Source of the DNA: an uncultured Oxalobacter sp.
Lineage (GTDB): Bacteria > Pseudomonadota > Gammaproteobacteria > Burkholderiales > Burkholderiaceae_D
Length of the DNA stretch: 64,000 nucleotides
Direction of reading: 5' to 3'
Assembly (NCBI GenBank): GCA_934277985.1
Contig: CAKQWF010000001.1
Location: forward strand, 1-64,000
How positions within the stretch are numbered: the first letter of the stretch is position 1; each line of letters starts with the position of its first letter. Shown piece by piece: positions 1-10,746 of the stretch. A model generated the notes under the pieces. The model had not been told where the DNA came from and ran no database searches. It saw only the letters and a list, made by a program, of their open reading frames with translations. Both the position numbers and the translations under genes were made by a program.

Positions 1-46
1 CTACGTAGCCTCCTATCGCTCCGGCTCCTATGATCGCTATTTTCAT
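1..46 (-). CDS. 2-dehydropantoate 2-reductase family, N-terminal fragment (partial)
   Basis: Only the first 15 codons lie in the window, read leftward from an ATG at 46. They encode MKIAIIGAGAIGGYV, the dinucleotide-binding GxGxxG start typical of ketopantoate reductases (PanE/ApbA), which reduce 2-dehydropantoate with NADPH in pantothenate synthesis. A purine-rich AAGGGAAAG lies just upstream as ribosome binding site. panB of the same pathway is at 20170-20982. Other Rossmann-fold proteins can begin this way, so the assignment is tentative until the rest of the gene is seen. Confidence 0.6.
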   Translation of the reverse strand, partial: MKIAIIGAGAIGGYV

Positions 47-97
47 GTTCTTTCCCTTTTCTTCGTCCTCGACTGACAGGCGATTTGCCGTTTCAGC

Positions 98-400
98 ATG
101 ATCGCATTACGGTATGACCTGTTTGTCGGACTGTTTTTATCAATTCCGTTTTTATGTATGTATGAAGTTCTCGTACATATGAGAAAAACCCATGCCCGTC
201 ACGATAGAACCTTGCCGGTAACAAAAGGTACTTTACGTTATCTGATAGATAACGCATTGCAGGGCGGTGTTGTCAGGCTCGAAGCAGATGCTGTGAGCCT
301 GCCTTCTAATCATGAAATTCAAATAAAAAATGAATCCTGCGTTTATGACGCAGAATGGCTCATTTACCTTGTTGCCTCATCCGGCGACAAGACCGGATGA
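98..400 (+). CDS. hypothetical small protein, possible single-pass membrane protein
   Basis: A 100-codon ORF in the gap between the divergent panE-like gene and the convergent fhs. The N-terminus has a hydrophobic stretch (about residues 8-27) followed by a basic segment, then a soluble-looking region. No family is recognised. There is no convincing ribosome binding site before the ATG at 98, and the last codons run into the inverted repeat at 373-404, which is unusual for a real gene. It is listed because nothing else explains these 300 bases; a chance ORF is quite possible. Confidence 0.3.
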   Translation: MIALRYDLFVGLFLSIPFLCMYEVLVHMRKTHARHDRTLPVTKGTLRYLIDNALQGGVVRLEADAVSLPSNHEIQIKNESCVYDAEWLIYLVASSGDKTG

Positions 401-404
401 GGCA
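373..404. terminator. 12-bp perfect hairpin at the 3' end of fhs
   Basis: Perfect inverted repeat: TGCCTCATCCGG (373-384), 8-base loop, CCGGATGAGGCA (393-404). It starts 8 bases past the fhs stop codon in the direction of fhs transcription. There is no clean U-run on either strand, so it may be a weak intrinsic terminator or an RNA 3'-end stabiliser. Confidence 0.5.
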
Positions 405-411
405 TCGAAAA

Positions 412-2085
412 TCAGAATAATCCGACTATCCGTCCTTCAGCATCGATGTCGATCATGTTGGATGAAGGGACTTTCGGCAGACCCGGCATGGTCATGACAT
501 CGCCGCACAACATCACGATGAATTCGGCACCAGATGCCAGCTGGACTTCGCGGATATTGACGGAGTGGCCGGATGGCGCGCCGCGCAATGCAGGGTCGGT
601 CGCAAAGGAATATTGTGTCTTGGCCACACAAATCGGATAGTTCTTGTATCCGTCTTCTTCCAGCTTGCGGATCTGTGCCTTGACCTTGCTGTCGGCGACA
701 ATATCACGTGCGCCATACAGTTTGGTTGCCAGTGTGGCCATCTTGTTCCACAGCGAATCCGTTTCGTCATAGACGAACTTGAAGTTGCTCGGTGTGGTTT
801 CGATGACGTTGACGACGGTTTGTGCCAGTTCCTCTGCACCCTTTCCGCCTTCGCTCCAGTGTTTGGAAACGACGATCGGTGCACCACGGCTTGCCATTTT
901 GTCCTTGAGCAGCTGGATTTCGGCATCGGTATCCAGCGTGAAGTGGTTGATGCAGATGACACATGGCAAACCGTAATGGTTGCGGATGTTGTTGACGTGA
1001 CGTTCAAGGTGTGCAATACCCTTTTCAAGGGCAGCCAGATTTTCCTTGCCCAGGTCAGGCAGGTTGACGCCACCGTGATATTTCAGTGCGCGGATGGTGA
1101 CGACGATAACTGCGCAATCCGGACGAAGTCCCGATTTGCGGCAGACGATATCGACGAATTTTTCAGCACCGAGATCAGCACCGAAACCGCTTTCGGTGAC
1201 GACATAGTCAGCCAGTTTCAGTGCGGATTTGGTCGCGATGACCGAGTTGCTGCCGGTCGCGATGTTGGCGAACGGACCGCCATGGATAAATGCCAGATTG
1301 TTTTCCAGTGTCTGGACCATGTTGGGCTTGATGGCATCCTTGAGCAGTGCGGCCATGGCGCCATGTGCCTTGAGGTCGCTGGCGAAAATCGGTTTCAGGT
1401 CACGGGTATAGGCGACCACGATTTTGCCGAGGCGTTCTTTCAGATCCTGCAGACTGGTGGCCAGACAGAAGATAGCCATGACTTCGGAAGCGACGGCGAT
1501 ATTGAAACCGTCAGCACGCGGGAAACCGTTGGCAGGCCCACCCAGACCGACGGTGATGTTGCGCAGGGAACGGTCGTTCATGTCAATGACGCGTTTCCAC
1601 ACGATACGACGTGCATCAATGCCCAGCTCGTTGCCATGATGGATATGGTTGTCAATCAGTGCGGACAACAGGTTGTTTGCCATGGCAACGGCGCTGATGT
1701 CGCCGGTGAAATGGAGATTGATGTCTTCCATCGGGATGACTTGCGAGTAACCACCGCCGGCAGCGCCGCCTTTCATGCCGAATACCGGTCCCATGGACGG
1801 TTCGCGAAGACAGATAATGGCTTTTTTGCCGATGCGATTGAGTGCGTCGCCCAAGCCGATCGTGGTTGTGGTTTTGCCTTCACCGGCCGGAGTCGGATTG
1901 ATGGCCGTGACCATGATCAGTTTGCCATCCGGTTTATCCTTCAGAGTGTCGAGGAAATCCAGTGAAATCTTGGCTTTGTAGTGACCGTAGGGTTCCAGGT
2001 ATTCTTCCTCGATATCATAGCGTTGCGCAACTTGACTGATGCGAAGCATTTTCGCACTTTGAGCAATGGCAATATCTGATGTCAT
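412..2085 (-). CDS. fhs: formate-tetrahydrofolate ligase
   Basis: Full-length 557-residue 10-formyltetrahydrofolate synthetase, which makes 10-formyl-THF from formate, THF and ATP in the cytoplasm. The P-loop-like TPAGEGKTT is at about residues 65-73, with the conserved [11 protein letters not shown] and the FTGD segment after it. The C-terminus (GRIVGLF) looks intact. In an organism whose main product is formate, this enzyme is a route for formate into purine, serine and methionine synthesis. The gene stands alone on the minus strand, back to back with ffh. Its start is supported by homology; the 275 bases upstream shared with ffh should hold both promoters. Confidence 0.97.
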   Translation of the reverse strand: MTSDIAIAQSAKMLRISQVAQRYDIEEEYLEPYGHYKAKISLDFLDTLKDKPDGKLIMVTAINPTPAGEGKTTTTIGLGDALNRIGKKAIICLREPSMGPVFGMKGGAAGGGYSQVIPMEDINLHFTGDISAVAMANNLLSALIDNHIHHGNELGIDARRIVWKRVIDMNDRSLRNITVGLGGPANGFPRADGFNIAVASEVMAIFCLATSLQDLKERLGKIVVAYTRDLKPIFASDLKAHGAMAALLKDAIKPNMVQTLENNLAFIHGGPFANIATGSNSVIATKSALKLADYVVTESGFGADLGAEKFVDIVCRKSGLRPDCAVIVVTIRALKYHGGVNLPDLGKENLAALEKGIAHLERHVNNIRNHYGLPCVICINHFTLDTDAEIQLLKDKMASRGAPIVVSKHWSEGGKGAEELAQTVVNVIETTPSNFKFVYDETDSLWNKMATLATKLYGARDIVADSKVKAQIRKLEEDGYKNYPICVAKTQYSFATDPALRGAPSGHSVNIREVQLASGAEFIVMLCGDVMTMPGLPKVPSSNMIDIDAEGRIVGLF

Positions 2086-2360
2086 ATTTGGGTCTCGCTT
2101 TCTCTGCAGGAAAAAAGGTTACACTAATTCAAAGTTAAAGGTCATTGTAGAATATACAAAGTACGGTTCGCAACTAAAAAAGCCTTCGGGAGACAGATAT
2201 TGCCTGTTATCGATTTCAAATCGGAACGAAAATGGGGCAAATCGTTTCACGGTACGGATGCCGTGGTTTGGGGGCTGTGTGGGAAATGCGATTACAATAA
2301 GAACGCAATGCTGTGACCCGAACGGGTCTTTTTCTGAAATTTACTTTTTACTGGATTGCT

Positions 2361-3728
2361 ATGCTGGATAACCTGACTCAACGTCTGGCCAAAGTCGTCA
2401 AGACGATTCGTGGCGAGGCACGTTTAACGGAAGCCAATACAGCTGAAATGCTGAGGGAAGTAAGACTGGCGTTACTGGAGGCCGATGTCGCGTTGCCTGT
2501 CGTCAAGAATTTTATCGGCAAGGTGCGTGAAAAGGCGATGGGCAAGGAAGTGATGGATTCGCTTTCGCCGGGACAGGCATTGGTCGGTGTGGTTCAGCAG
2601 GAGCTGGCCAGTGTCATGGGAGCCGACCTGGGAGAAAAGGCCTCACAGCTCAATTTTGCCACGCAGCCACCGGCGATCATTCTCATGGCAGGTCTGCAAG
2701 GGGTCGGCAAAACCACGACGGTGGGCAAACTGGCCAGATATTTGCGTCAGGAAAAGAAAAAGAAGGTGTTGACGGTATCGACGGACGTGTACCGGCCTGC
2801 GGCGATCAAACAGCTTGAAACGGTTTCCGCGCAGAGCGGTGCCGATTTTTTCGGAACCGATGCGTCACAACAACCGGTTGCTATTGCGCAGGCGGCGCTG
2901 GATTATGCCAAACGGCATTTTTACGATGTGCTGATAGTCGATACCGCGGGCCGTTTGGGAATCGACGAGGACATGATGCAGGAAATATCCGGTTTGCACC
3001 GTGCATTGTCGCCGATAGAAACGCTGTTCGTCGTGGATGCGATGCTGGGGCAGGATGCCATCAATGTCGCCCGGAGCTTTAACGATGCTTTGCCGTTGAC
3101 GGGTATCGTACTGACCAAACTCGATGGTGATGCACGTGGTGGTGCGGCTTTGTCGGTACGGCATATCACAGAGAAACCGGTCAAGTTCGTCGGTGTTTCG
3201 GAAAAACTTGACGGACTGGAACCGTTCGATCCGGTCAGGATGGCGAACAGGATATTGGGTATGGGCGATATCCTGGCGCTGGTGGAAGAGGCACGCAAGA
3301 ATGTCGATCTCAAGGCGGCTCAGGAACTGGAAAAGAAACTGAAGGTCGGTGGACGCTTCGACCTGAATGATTTCAAGGCTCAGCTTGAACAAATGAAAAA
3401 CATGGGGGGGCTGTCCGGCATGCTGGACAAAATGCCTGCCCAGTTCCGGCAGGCTGCACAAGGCACCAATATGGAACAGGCCAACCGGCATGTCGGCAGA
3501 ATGGCAGGTATCATCAATTCGATGACTCCGCAGGAGCGTGCGAAACCGGAACTGATCAAGGCATCGCGCAAACGTCGGATAGCGGCAGGTGCCGGCGTAC
3601 AGGTTCAGGAAGTCAACCGCTTGCTTTCGCAGTTCGAACAAATGCAGTCGATGATGAAAAAAATGAGAAACGGCGGCATGATGAAGCTGATGCGTGGTCT
3701 GAAAGGAATGATGCCGGGTATGCGGTAA
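2361..3728 (+). CDS. ffh: signal recognition particle protein Ffh
   Basis: A 455-residue SRP54 GTPase that binds 4.5S RNA and signal sequences and delivers ribosomes to FtsY. Seen in order: the N-terminal four-helix bundle starting MLDNLTQRLAK; the G domain with GLQGVGKT (about 111-118), DTAGR (about 194-198) and TKLD (about 252-255); and a methionine-rich M domain ending GGMMKLMRGLKGMMPGMR. The ORF is open 16 codons further upstream, but homologues start at MLDNL, so 2361 is used. The Shine-Dalgarno is weak. No 4.5S RNA gene was found nearby. Confidence 0.97.
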   Translation: MLDNLTQRLAKVVKTIRGEARLTEANTAEMLREVRLALLEADVALPVVKNFIGKVREKAMGKEVMDSLSPGQALVGVVQQELASVMGADLGEKASQLNFATQPPAIILMAGLQGVGKTTTVGKLARYLRQEKKKKVLTVSTDVYRPAAIKQLETVSAQSGADFFGTDASQQPVAIAQAALDYAKRHFYDVLIVDTAGRLGIDEDMMQEISGLHRALSPIETLFVVDAMLGQDAINVARSFNDALPLTGIVLTKLDGDARGGAALSVRHITEKPVKFVGVSEKLDGLEPFDPVRMANRILGMGDILALVEEARKNVDLKAAQELEKKLKVGGRFDLNDFKAQLEQMKNMGGLSGMLDKMPAQFRQAAQGTNMEQANRHVGRMAGIINSMTPQERAKPELIKASRKRRIAAGAGVQVQEVNRLLSQFEQMQSMMKKMRNGGMMKLMRGLKGMMPGMR

Positions 3729-3922
3729 GGCTCGCGAAACGTCCTTGAAAATCAATGAATTTGTGCCAGACGTTTTTGAAAGGGGATGAGAAAAGCATAT
3801 TAACCACACTTTATTCGTCCAGTGGGAAAAAATGCTTGCGTTTTACGAGATTTAGCACCTATATTTGTTCATGCAGTAAGTTACATAAATTCCCCTTCGT
3901 ACTTTGTATATGAGGTATCGTT

Positions 3923-4243
3923 ATGGCAACAAAAAAACCTGCAGCAAAATCTACCAAAACTTCCGCATCCATAAAGAACGAGCCGGCTAAACGTACACCC
4001 AACGCAGCTTTCATGAAACCGGTTACGCCGAGTGCCGTACTGGCGGCCGTGATCGGTGCGACGCCCATGCCGCGTACTGAAGTGACCAAGAAAATCTGGG
4101 ACTATATCAAGCAAAACAACCTGCAAGACAAGAACAATCGCAGGATGATCAATGCAGATGACAAACTGAAACCTGTTTTTGGAGGAAAGGCACAGGTTTC
4201 GATGTTTGAAATGACCAAGCTGGTATCGGCACAGCTCAAATAA
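3923..4243 (+). CDS. SWIB/MDM2 domain protein with basic N-terminal tail
   Basis: A 106-residue protein. Residues 1-25 are rich in Lys, Ala, Ser and Thr (histone H1-like tail). From about residue 28 to the end it is a single SWIB domain, with the recognisable TEVTKKIWDYIKQNNLQD and the C-terminal KPVFGGKAQVSMFEM region. Small stand-alone SWIB proteins occur in chlamydiae and many proteobacteria; a role in nucleoid structure is suspected from the basic tail but not shown. GAGG precedes the ATG at a good distance. It is a monocistron closed by the terminator at 4372-4403. Confidence 0.85.
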   Translation: MATKKPAAKSTKTSASIKNEPAKRTPNAAFMKPVTPSAVLAAVIGATPMPRTEVTKKIWDYIKQNNLQDKNNRRMINADDKLKPVFGGKAQVSMFEMTKLVSAQLK

Positions 4244-4371
4244 ACGGAAACGCTTTGCAGCTGAAGTGCCTGACAGATACCGGCAAGGTCGGTGGTGTTG
4301 CTGTTTTCGTGCCAAAGCGTCGGCAGGGCGGGTTGTCTGCCACAATATGCGAGATCACCTCATGTGACCAT

Positions 4372-4403
4372 AAAAAAACGCCAGATCATTCTGGCGTTTT
4401 TTT
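4372..4403. terminator. bidirectional intrinsic terminator between the SWIB gene and proS
   Basis: Stem AACGCCAGA/TCTGGCGTT with a 4-base loop, flanked by an A-run on the left and a T-run on the right, so it works in both directions. It serves the SWIB gene on plus and proS on minus, which converge here. Confidence 0.9.
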
Positions 4404-4464
4404 ATGGCTTTCCGAATGGTCAGCTCCGGATATTCTGTGTGGAAAATCCGGCGCCCATTTCGTG

Positions 4465-6204
4465 TTATCGCTCACTTGCAAGTTTGTTGCGGATAAAGTC
4501 AGCCATACTGTCGGCGGCGACGGCAGTGGCCTGCTCGTCGCGTCGTCCCTGATATTCGAGTTCGCCTTTTTTGAGGCCACGTTCGCCGATGACGATACGA
4601 TGCGGTATACCGATCAGTTCCCAATCCGAGAACATGACGCCCGGCCTTTCGCCACGGTCATCCAGAATGACATCGATACCCGATGCCTTCAGTGTTTCAT
4701 ACAGGTTGTCCGCCGTATTTCTGACACTCTCGCTGCGATCGTAACCTAACGGGCAGAGGACGACTTCGAACGGTGCGATGGATATCGGCCAAATGATGCC
4801 ACGGTCGTCATTGTTTTGTTCGATGGCGGCGCCGACGATTCGGGTGACGCCGATACCGTAGCAACCCATTTGCATCAGTTGCGGCTTGCCGTTTTCATCG
4901 AGATAGGTGGCGTTCATGTCGTTGGAGTAACGCGTACCCAGCTGGAAAACGTGTCCGACTTCGATACCTCGCTGGATGGCCAGCGTACCTTTTCCGTCGG
5001 GAGACGGATCGCCTTCGACCACGTTGCGGAAGTCTGCGATGACGTCGGGTAACGGTACATCGCGCTCCCAGTTGACACCGGTATAGTGCATATCCTTTTC
5101 ATTGGCGCCACAAATGAAGTCGCTCATGATAGTCACGGCATGGTCGGCGTAAAACGCGATGTCGGAGCGATCAGTCAGGCCGACCGGGCCAAGATAGCCG
5201 GAAGGGCAACCGAAATAATGTACGATTTCACTTTCGCTGGCGAAACGGAAATCACCGATATTTTTCTGGGTTTTGACTTCGTTGAGTTCGTGGTCGCCAC
5301 GCATCAGAATGACGGCGAAATGGCCAGGGGCGTCTTCCGGGATTTCGGTACGGATGACAGCAATGACCTTCAGCGAGCTGGTCAATGGCTGTTTCAGGAA
5401 AGCGGTGACATCCTCGCAGGCTTTCTGTCCCGGAGTCGGTACTTTCTGCATTTCCCGGGTCGGTGCCGGACGGGTACCGGAAGGCGGCAGTGCGACGGCG
5501 GCTTCCATATTGGCCGCGTAATCCGATTCCAGGGAATAAACCAGCGCATCTTCACCCGTTTCGGCAATGACATGGAATTCATGGGAACCTGAACCGCCGA
5601 TGGCGCCGTTATCCGCCGCAACCGGACGGAATTTCAAACCGAAACGGTTGAAAATGCGGATATAGGCATCGAACATGATCTGGTAGGATTTTTTCAATCC
5701 TTCGATGTCACGATCGAATGAATAGGCGTCTTTCATCGTAAATTCACGACCACGCATCAGACCGAAACGGGGCCGACGTTCGTCGCGGAACTTCGTCTGG
5801 ATGTGATAGAAATTGACTGGCAGCTGGCGATAGGACTTGATCACGTTGCGGGCGATATCCGTAATCACTTCTTCGGAAGTCGGCTGAATGATGAAATCGC
5901 GATCATGACGATCCTTGATGCGCAGCAGTTCAGGACCGTATTTTTGCCAACGGCCGGTTTCCTGCCACAGCTCGGCGGGCTGTACAATCGGCATGAGCAA
6001 TTCAACGGCACCGGAACGGTTCATTTCTTCACGGATGATATTCTCGATTTTGTGGATGACGCGAAGTCCCATCGGCATATAGGCATAAATGCCCGACCCC
6101 AGACGCCGGATCATCCCGGCCCTGACCATAAGTTTATGACTGATGATTTCCGCATCGGCGGGCGCTTCTTTCAGCGTCGAAATAAAAAATTGTGATGCAC
6201 GCAT
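4465..6204 (-). CDS. proS: prolyl-tRNA synthetase
   Basis: A 579-residue class II bacterial-type ProRS that charges tRNA-Pro. Visible are motif 2 ([19 protein letters not shown]), the inserted editing domain (about 220-400), motif 3 near GIGVTR and the C-terminal anticodon-binding domain. The reading frame is open 14 codons further upstream, but family members start at M(K/R)[18 protein letters not shown], so the ATG at 6204 is chosen. Divergent from rppH across a 196-bp gap. Confidence 0.96.
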   Translation of the reverse strand: MRASQFFISTLKEAPADAEIISHKLMVRAGMIRRLGSGIYAYMPMGLRVIHKIENIIREEMNRSGAVELLMPIVQPAELWQETGRWQKYGPELLRIKDRHDRDFIIQPTSEEVITDIARNVIKSYRQLPVNFYHIQTKFRDERRPRFGLMRGREFTMKDAYSFDRDIEGLKKSYQIMFDAYIRIFNRFGLKFRPVAADNGAIGGSGSHEFHVIAETGEDALVYSLESDYAANMEAAVALPPSGTRPAPTREMQKVPTPGQKACEDVTAFLKQPLTSSLKVIAVIRTEIPEDAPGHFAVILMRGDHELNEVKTQKNIGDFRFASESEIVHYFGCPSGYLGPVGLTDRSDIAFYADHAVTIMSDFICGANEKDMHYTGVNWERDVPLPDVIADFRNVVEGDPSPDGKGTLAIQRGIEVGHVFQLGTRYSNDMNATYLDENGKPQLMQMGCYGIGVTRIVGAAIEQNNDDRGIIWPISIAPFEVVLCPLGYDRSESVRNTADNLYETLKASGIDVILDDRGERPGVMFSDWELIGIPHRIVIGERGLKKGELEYQGRRDEQATAVAADSMADFIRNKLASER

Positions 6205-6400
6205 GGCAGTGAATTCTTTTATGAACATAACAGGGTTATAATCCATATGATTCTAAAGGATTAGCTGGCAGATGCGTTCACAGTTTGCCCGAACGCCTGA
6301 AATAGATGGCGGTTTGTTGTAACTATCGTAAATTTTTCAGGTCGAAATGGCGGAAAGCGAACGGTGAAAAAGGCATTTTGCAAAGACTTTGAGGTGAAAC

Positions 6401-7018
6401 ATGTTGGACCGTGAAGGTTACCGCCCCAACGTCGGTATTATTTTGCTCAATACCAACAACGAGGTGTGGTGGGGAAAACGTGTCCGTGAGCAGTCGTGGC
6501 AGTTTCCGCAGGGCGGCATCAAATATGGTGAAACGCCGGAACAGGCCATGTATCGCGAATTGCAGGAAGAAACCGGTTTGCGGCAGGAACATGTCAAGGT
6601 AGTCGGAAGAACACGGAACTGGTTGCGTTATGAAGTCCCTGCCCATTTTATCCGGCGTGAAGTCAGGGGGCATTATCGTGGACAGAAGCAGATATGGTTC
6701 CTGCTGCGGATGCTTGGCAGGGATACCGACATCAATCTGCGATTGACCAATACCCCTGAATTCGATGCCTGGCGCTGGCATAAATACTGGGTGCCGCTTG
6801 ATGTCGTGATCGAATTCAAACGGGATGTCTATCTGAAGGCACTCCAGGAACTGTCGCGTTTTCTGAATCCTCCGCCGAAACCGGACAACCAGCAATATTT
6901 CAGACTCTATACGGGCGGTTTGCCTGCAGCGACCGGCAAGGGAAAAATGCCGGTTGAACGGAAAAAAACGGAAACGGCAGAATCGGACAGGATATCGGAT
7001 GCGAAAAAAATGGCTTGA
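6401..7018 (+). CDS. rppH: RNA pyrophosphohydrolase (NUDIX)
   Basis: RppH removes pyrophosphate from 5'-triphosphate mRNA and so starts 5'-dependent decay. The protein begins [15 protein letters not shown] as in RppH orthologues; the Nudix box (GG...GE...REL.EETGL) is at about residues 38-60 and the aromatic WQFPQGG precedes it. At 205 residues it is longer than E. coli RppH (176) because of a C-terminal Lys/Glu-rich tail, a feature I associate with betaproteobacterial versions. The end overlaps the start of the next gene by 20 bp. Confidence 0.93.
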   Translation: MLDREGYRPNVGIILLNTNNEVWWGKRVREQSWQFPQGGIKYGETPEQAMYRELQEETGLRQEHVKVVGRTRNWLRYEVPAHFIRREVRGHYRGQKQIWFLLRMLGRDTDINLRLTNTPEFDAWRWHKYWVPLDVVIEFKRDVYLKALQELSRFLNPPPKPDNQQYFRLYTGGLPAATGKGKMPVERKKTETAESDRISDAKKMA

Positions 7019-7580
7019 TGTTTTTGCGGGCTGGATCAGATGGACGGGGGGGCTCATGTTGCTTCTTGTCTCGGTTCATGCTTCCGCAGAAATCATTTTC
7101 GGCGAATACAGTGATGACGAGGACGAAAAGCCACGGGAATACAAGGTATTGCCGGTGAATTTGCCTGCTTTCCCGGATGAGGAGAAATTGCTGGAGTTTG
7201 AAATCGGACCGACACAGACCCAATCTTTTTTTATTGATCCGGCATCCGTGTCGGTCAGCCCCGATGAAATCCGTTATACGATGGTGACGAAAAGCAATGC
7301 GGGCGCGAAAAACGTCAGTTACGAAGGCGTCCGTTGCGGGACGTTCGAATTCAGGCGCTATGCCTACGGACATCGTAACAACAAGTGGGTCATGGCGAAA
7401 AACGAGGATTGGCGGCCGATCAATTTTTACGCGGCCAACCGCCCGCGTGCCGTACTGGTACAGGAGTTTTTCTGCGATGGAAAAGCGATTGCCGGTTCTG
7501 CCGAAGACATCATATTCCGAGTACGTTACAACCGTCCGATCAACCGGAACAATTACACCGGCAGTTCGTTCGAGTATTAA
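6999..7580 (+). CDS. CNP1-like family protein, exported
   Basis: From the ATG at 6999 the 193-residue product begins with basic residues and a hydrophobic core ending HASA-E, a signal peptide with likely cleavage near residue 30. The rest matches my memory of the CNP1-like family found in betaproteobacteria (function unknown), with conserved Trp/Cys-rich segments around [16 protein letters not shown] and the central NEDWRPI. The ORF is open upstream to 6954, but that start lacks a signal-peptide context. It overlaps rppH by 20 bp, so translation is probably coupled. It meets proB tail to tail with a 4-bp overlap of stop codons. Confidence 0.75.
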   Translation: MRKKWLDVFAGWIRWTGGLMLLLVSVHASAEIIFGEYSDDEDEKPREYKVLPVNLPAFPDEEKLLEFEIGPTQTQSFFIDPASVSVSPDEIRYTMVTKSNAGAKNVSYEGVRCGTFEFRRYAYGHRNNKWVMAKNEDWRPINFYAANRPRAVLVQEFFCDGKAIAGSAEDIIFRVRYNRPINRNNYTGSSFEY

Positions 7581-8695
7581 AATACCAGCAAGTTGTCCCG
7601 GTGAATCAGTTCCGGTGCACCTTCATATCCCAGGATGTCAGTGAAATCCGATGATTTGTGTCGAGAGATCAGTTGGGCTTCCGTACTCGAATAGTTCGTC
7701 AGGCCACGTGCGATTTCCTTGCCGGATTCGTCCAGGCAGGAAATGATTTCACCACGCCCGAATTCGCCGGTGATGCCGATGACGCCGATGGGCAGCAAGG
7801 ACTTGCCTTCGTCACGGACTTTCTGTACAGCGCCGGCATCCAGTATCGCATTTCCCGCTGTCTGAAGGTGATCTGCGATCCACTGTTTGCGTGCCTGAAG
7901 GTGATTGTTTGGCGCGACCAGTTGCGAACCGATCATTTCGCCTTCAGCCAGACGCAGCAAAACGTCGTTTTCACGTCCCCATGCGATGACAGTATGAGCT
8001 CCGGAACTGGCGGCACGTTTCGCTGCCAGTACCTTGGTGAGCATGCCACCCCGTCCGATACCCGTTCCTGCGCCGCCAGCCATACTTTCCAGTTTCGGAT
8101 CGCCGGCCTGTGCGTTTGAGACCAGTTCGGCATCGGGGTCCTTGCGCGGGTCGGCGGTGAACAGTCCCTTTTGGTCAGTCAGAATGATCAAGGCGTCTGC
8201 CTCGACCAGATTGGCTACCAGAGCGCCCAGCGTATCGTTATCGCCGAACTTGATTTCATCGGTGACGACGGTATCGTTTTCGTTGATGATCGGAATCACG
8301 CCGAAGCGCAACAGCGTAAGCAGCGTGGAACGTGCATTCAGGTAGCGTTCACGGTCGGCAAGGTCGGCGTGTGTGAGCAAAACTTGTGCGGTATGAAGAC
8401 CATGTGTCTCGAAACTGGTCTGGTAGATTTGTACCAGCCCCATTTGTCCGACTGCGGCACAAGCCTGCAATTCATGAATATCCACCGGACGCTTGCTGAA
8501 TCCCAGCTGCAACATACCCTCGGCAATCGCGCCGGAGCTGACCAGAATGATTTCCTTGCCCTGATGGCGCAGTCGTGCGATTTGTTCGGACCATTTTGCG
8601 ATGGCGTCATGGTCAAGTCCGTGTCCGTCGTTGGTGACCAGTGAGGAACCGACTTTGATGATGAGGCGTTTTGCGTTTTGTATGACCGAGTTCAT
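7577..8695 (-). CDS. proB: glutamate 5-kinase
   Basis: A 372-residue ProB, the first step of proline synthesis (ATP-dependent phosphorylation of glutamate). It has an N-terminal amino-acid kinase domain ([14 protein letters not shown]; central NENDTV and DN.TLGALVA segments) and a C-terminal PUA domain from about residue 280, so it is the full two-domain form. It is the last gene of the rplU-rpmA-obgE-proB run and starts 21 bp after obgE. Confidence 0.95.
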   Translation of the reverse strand: MNSVIQNAKRLIIKVGSSLVTNDGHGLDHDAIAKWSEQIARLRHQGKEIILVSSGAIAEGMLQLGFSKRPVDIHELQACAAVGQMGLVQIYQTSFETHGLHTAQVLLTHADLADRERYLNARSTLLTLLRFGVIPIINENDTVVTDEIKFGDNDTLGALVANLVEADALIILTDQKGLFTADPRKDPDAELVSNAQAGDPKLESMAGGAGTGIGRGGMLTKVLAAKRAASSGAHTVIAWGRENDVLLRLAEGEMIGSQLVAPNNHLQARKQWIADHLQTAGNAILDAGAVQKVRDEGKSLLPIGVIGITGEFGRGEIISCLDESGKEIARGLTNYSSTEAQLISRHKSSDFTDILGYEGAPELIHRDNLLVF

Positions 8696-8716
8696 GTCAG
8701 TGGCCGGAGCTGTGGG

Positions 8717-9838
<1,122 letters not shown>

Positions 9839-9848
9839 TCAATATGAA

Positions 9849-9873
9849 AAGGCTCTGCCAGCGGCAGAGCCTT
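9849..9873 (-). terminator. hairpin between rpmA and obgE
   Basis: On the minus strand AAGGCTCTGCC, 3-base loop, GGCAGAGCC, then TTTT. It can partly terminate ribosomal-protein transcripts before obgE, or act as a processing site, giving different levels of L21/L27 and Obg. Confidence 0.65.
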
Positions 9874-9919
9874 CTCCTGATTTGAAAAGGCTCGCATAAC
9901 AAGCCCGATTGCATACGGT

Positions 9920-10186
9920 TTATGCCGTGGTGGCAGGAACGACCGTTGCAAAATGTTTTTTCGCTTCGCCTTTGACGACGAATTTGACGGTGCCGTCGAC
10001 CAGTGCGAACAGGGTATGATCCTTGCCCATACCGACGTTTTCACCAGGGTGAATGGTCGTACCGCGCTGACGCATGATGATGCTGCCGGCATTGATGGCT
10101 TGTCCGCCGTAAACTTTTACGCCCAGCCGTTTCGATTCCGATTCACGACCGTTACGGGTGGTACCGCCGCCTTTTTTGTGTGCCAT
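9920..10186 (-). CDS. rpmA: 50S ribosomal protein L27
   Basis: An 88-residue L27, whose N-terminal tail reaches the peptidyl-transferase centre. It starts [20 protein letters not shown] with no cleavable N-terminal extension of the Firmicutes type. It follows rplU by about 60 bp in the usual rplU-rpmA-obgE order. Confidence 0.97.
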   Translation of the reverse strand: MAHKKGGGTTRNGRESESKRLGVKVYGGQAINAGSIIMRQRGTTIHPGENVGMGKDHTLFALVDGTVKFVVKGEAKKHFATVVPATTA

Positions 10187-10249
10187 GTTAATACTCCAGA
10201 ATGATTTGCCTTAAGACACGATTTTTTACGAACCTTGCCTGCAGGTGCT

Positions 10250-10561
10250 TTAAGCGTTGATCGAAACGATTTGCAGTTCAGTATAGTTCTGACGATGTCC
10301 CTGACGTTTCTGATAATGCTTACGCCGGCGCATCTTGAAAATCTTGACCTTTTTATGACGGCCCTGCGCCACAACCGTTGCCTGAACCTGAGCACCTTCG
10401 ACCAGTGGGGTACCGAAACGAATGGACTCGCCTTCGCCTACGGCCAGAACCTGGTCAAGAGTGATTTCGGATCCAATGTCAGCCGGTATCTGTTCTACTT
10501 TATATTTTTTGCCTGCGACAACCTTGTACTGCTTGCCGCCGGTTTTTATGACCGCGTACAT
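10250..10561 (-). CDS. rplU: 50S ribosomal protein L21
   Basis: A 103-residue L21 that binds 23S rRNA. It starts [14 protein letters not shown] at 10561; a longer frame up to 10627 exists but overlaps the promoter and does not match the family. The C-terminal motif [19 protein letters not shown] is conserved. First gene of the operon. Confidence 0.97.
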   Translation of the reverse strand: MYAVIKTGGKQYKVVAGKKYKVEQIPADIGSEITLDQVLAVGEGESIRFGTPLVEGAQVQATVVAQGRHKKVKIFKMRRRKHYQKRQGHRQNYTELQIVSINA

Positions 10562-10627
10562 GGAAACTCCATCGAAAATTGAGTGTTGATAAAACCTGCA
10601 TGAGCAGGGAAAACTGGAAAACGTCAA

Positions 10628-10656
10628 ATTATACAGTGGGTTGCCCGCTGCGTCAA
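10628..10656 (-). promoter_or_regulatory. sigma-70 type promoter of the rplU operon
   Basis: Reading the minus strand: TTGACG, 17 bases, TATAAT (-35 at 10651-10656, -10 at 10628-10633). Start of transcription is expected near 10621, about 60 bases before the rplU ATG. Near-consensus boxes with optimal spacing. Confidence 0.85.
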
Positions 10657-10746
10657 AGACTTGTCGCGTTTTTTGTGACGGACTGTTTCATCCCTGTCAT
10701 CGTGCAACGTCATATTGTGCCGGGATGGGCGCTATAATGCCGCACC

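Noticed and set aside
565..1965. 466-codon open frame on the plus strand opposite fhs
   Set aside because: Antisense shadow of a clear, full-length fhs; its composition follows the complementary codons and it matches no family.
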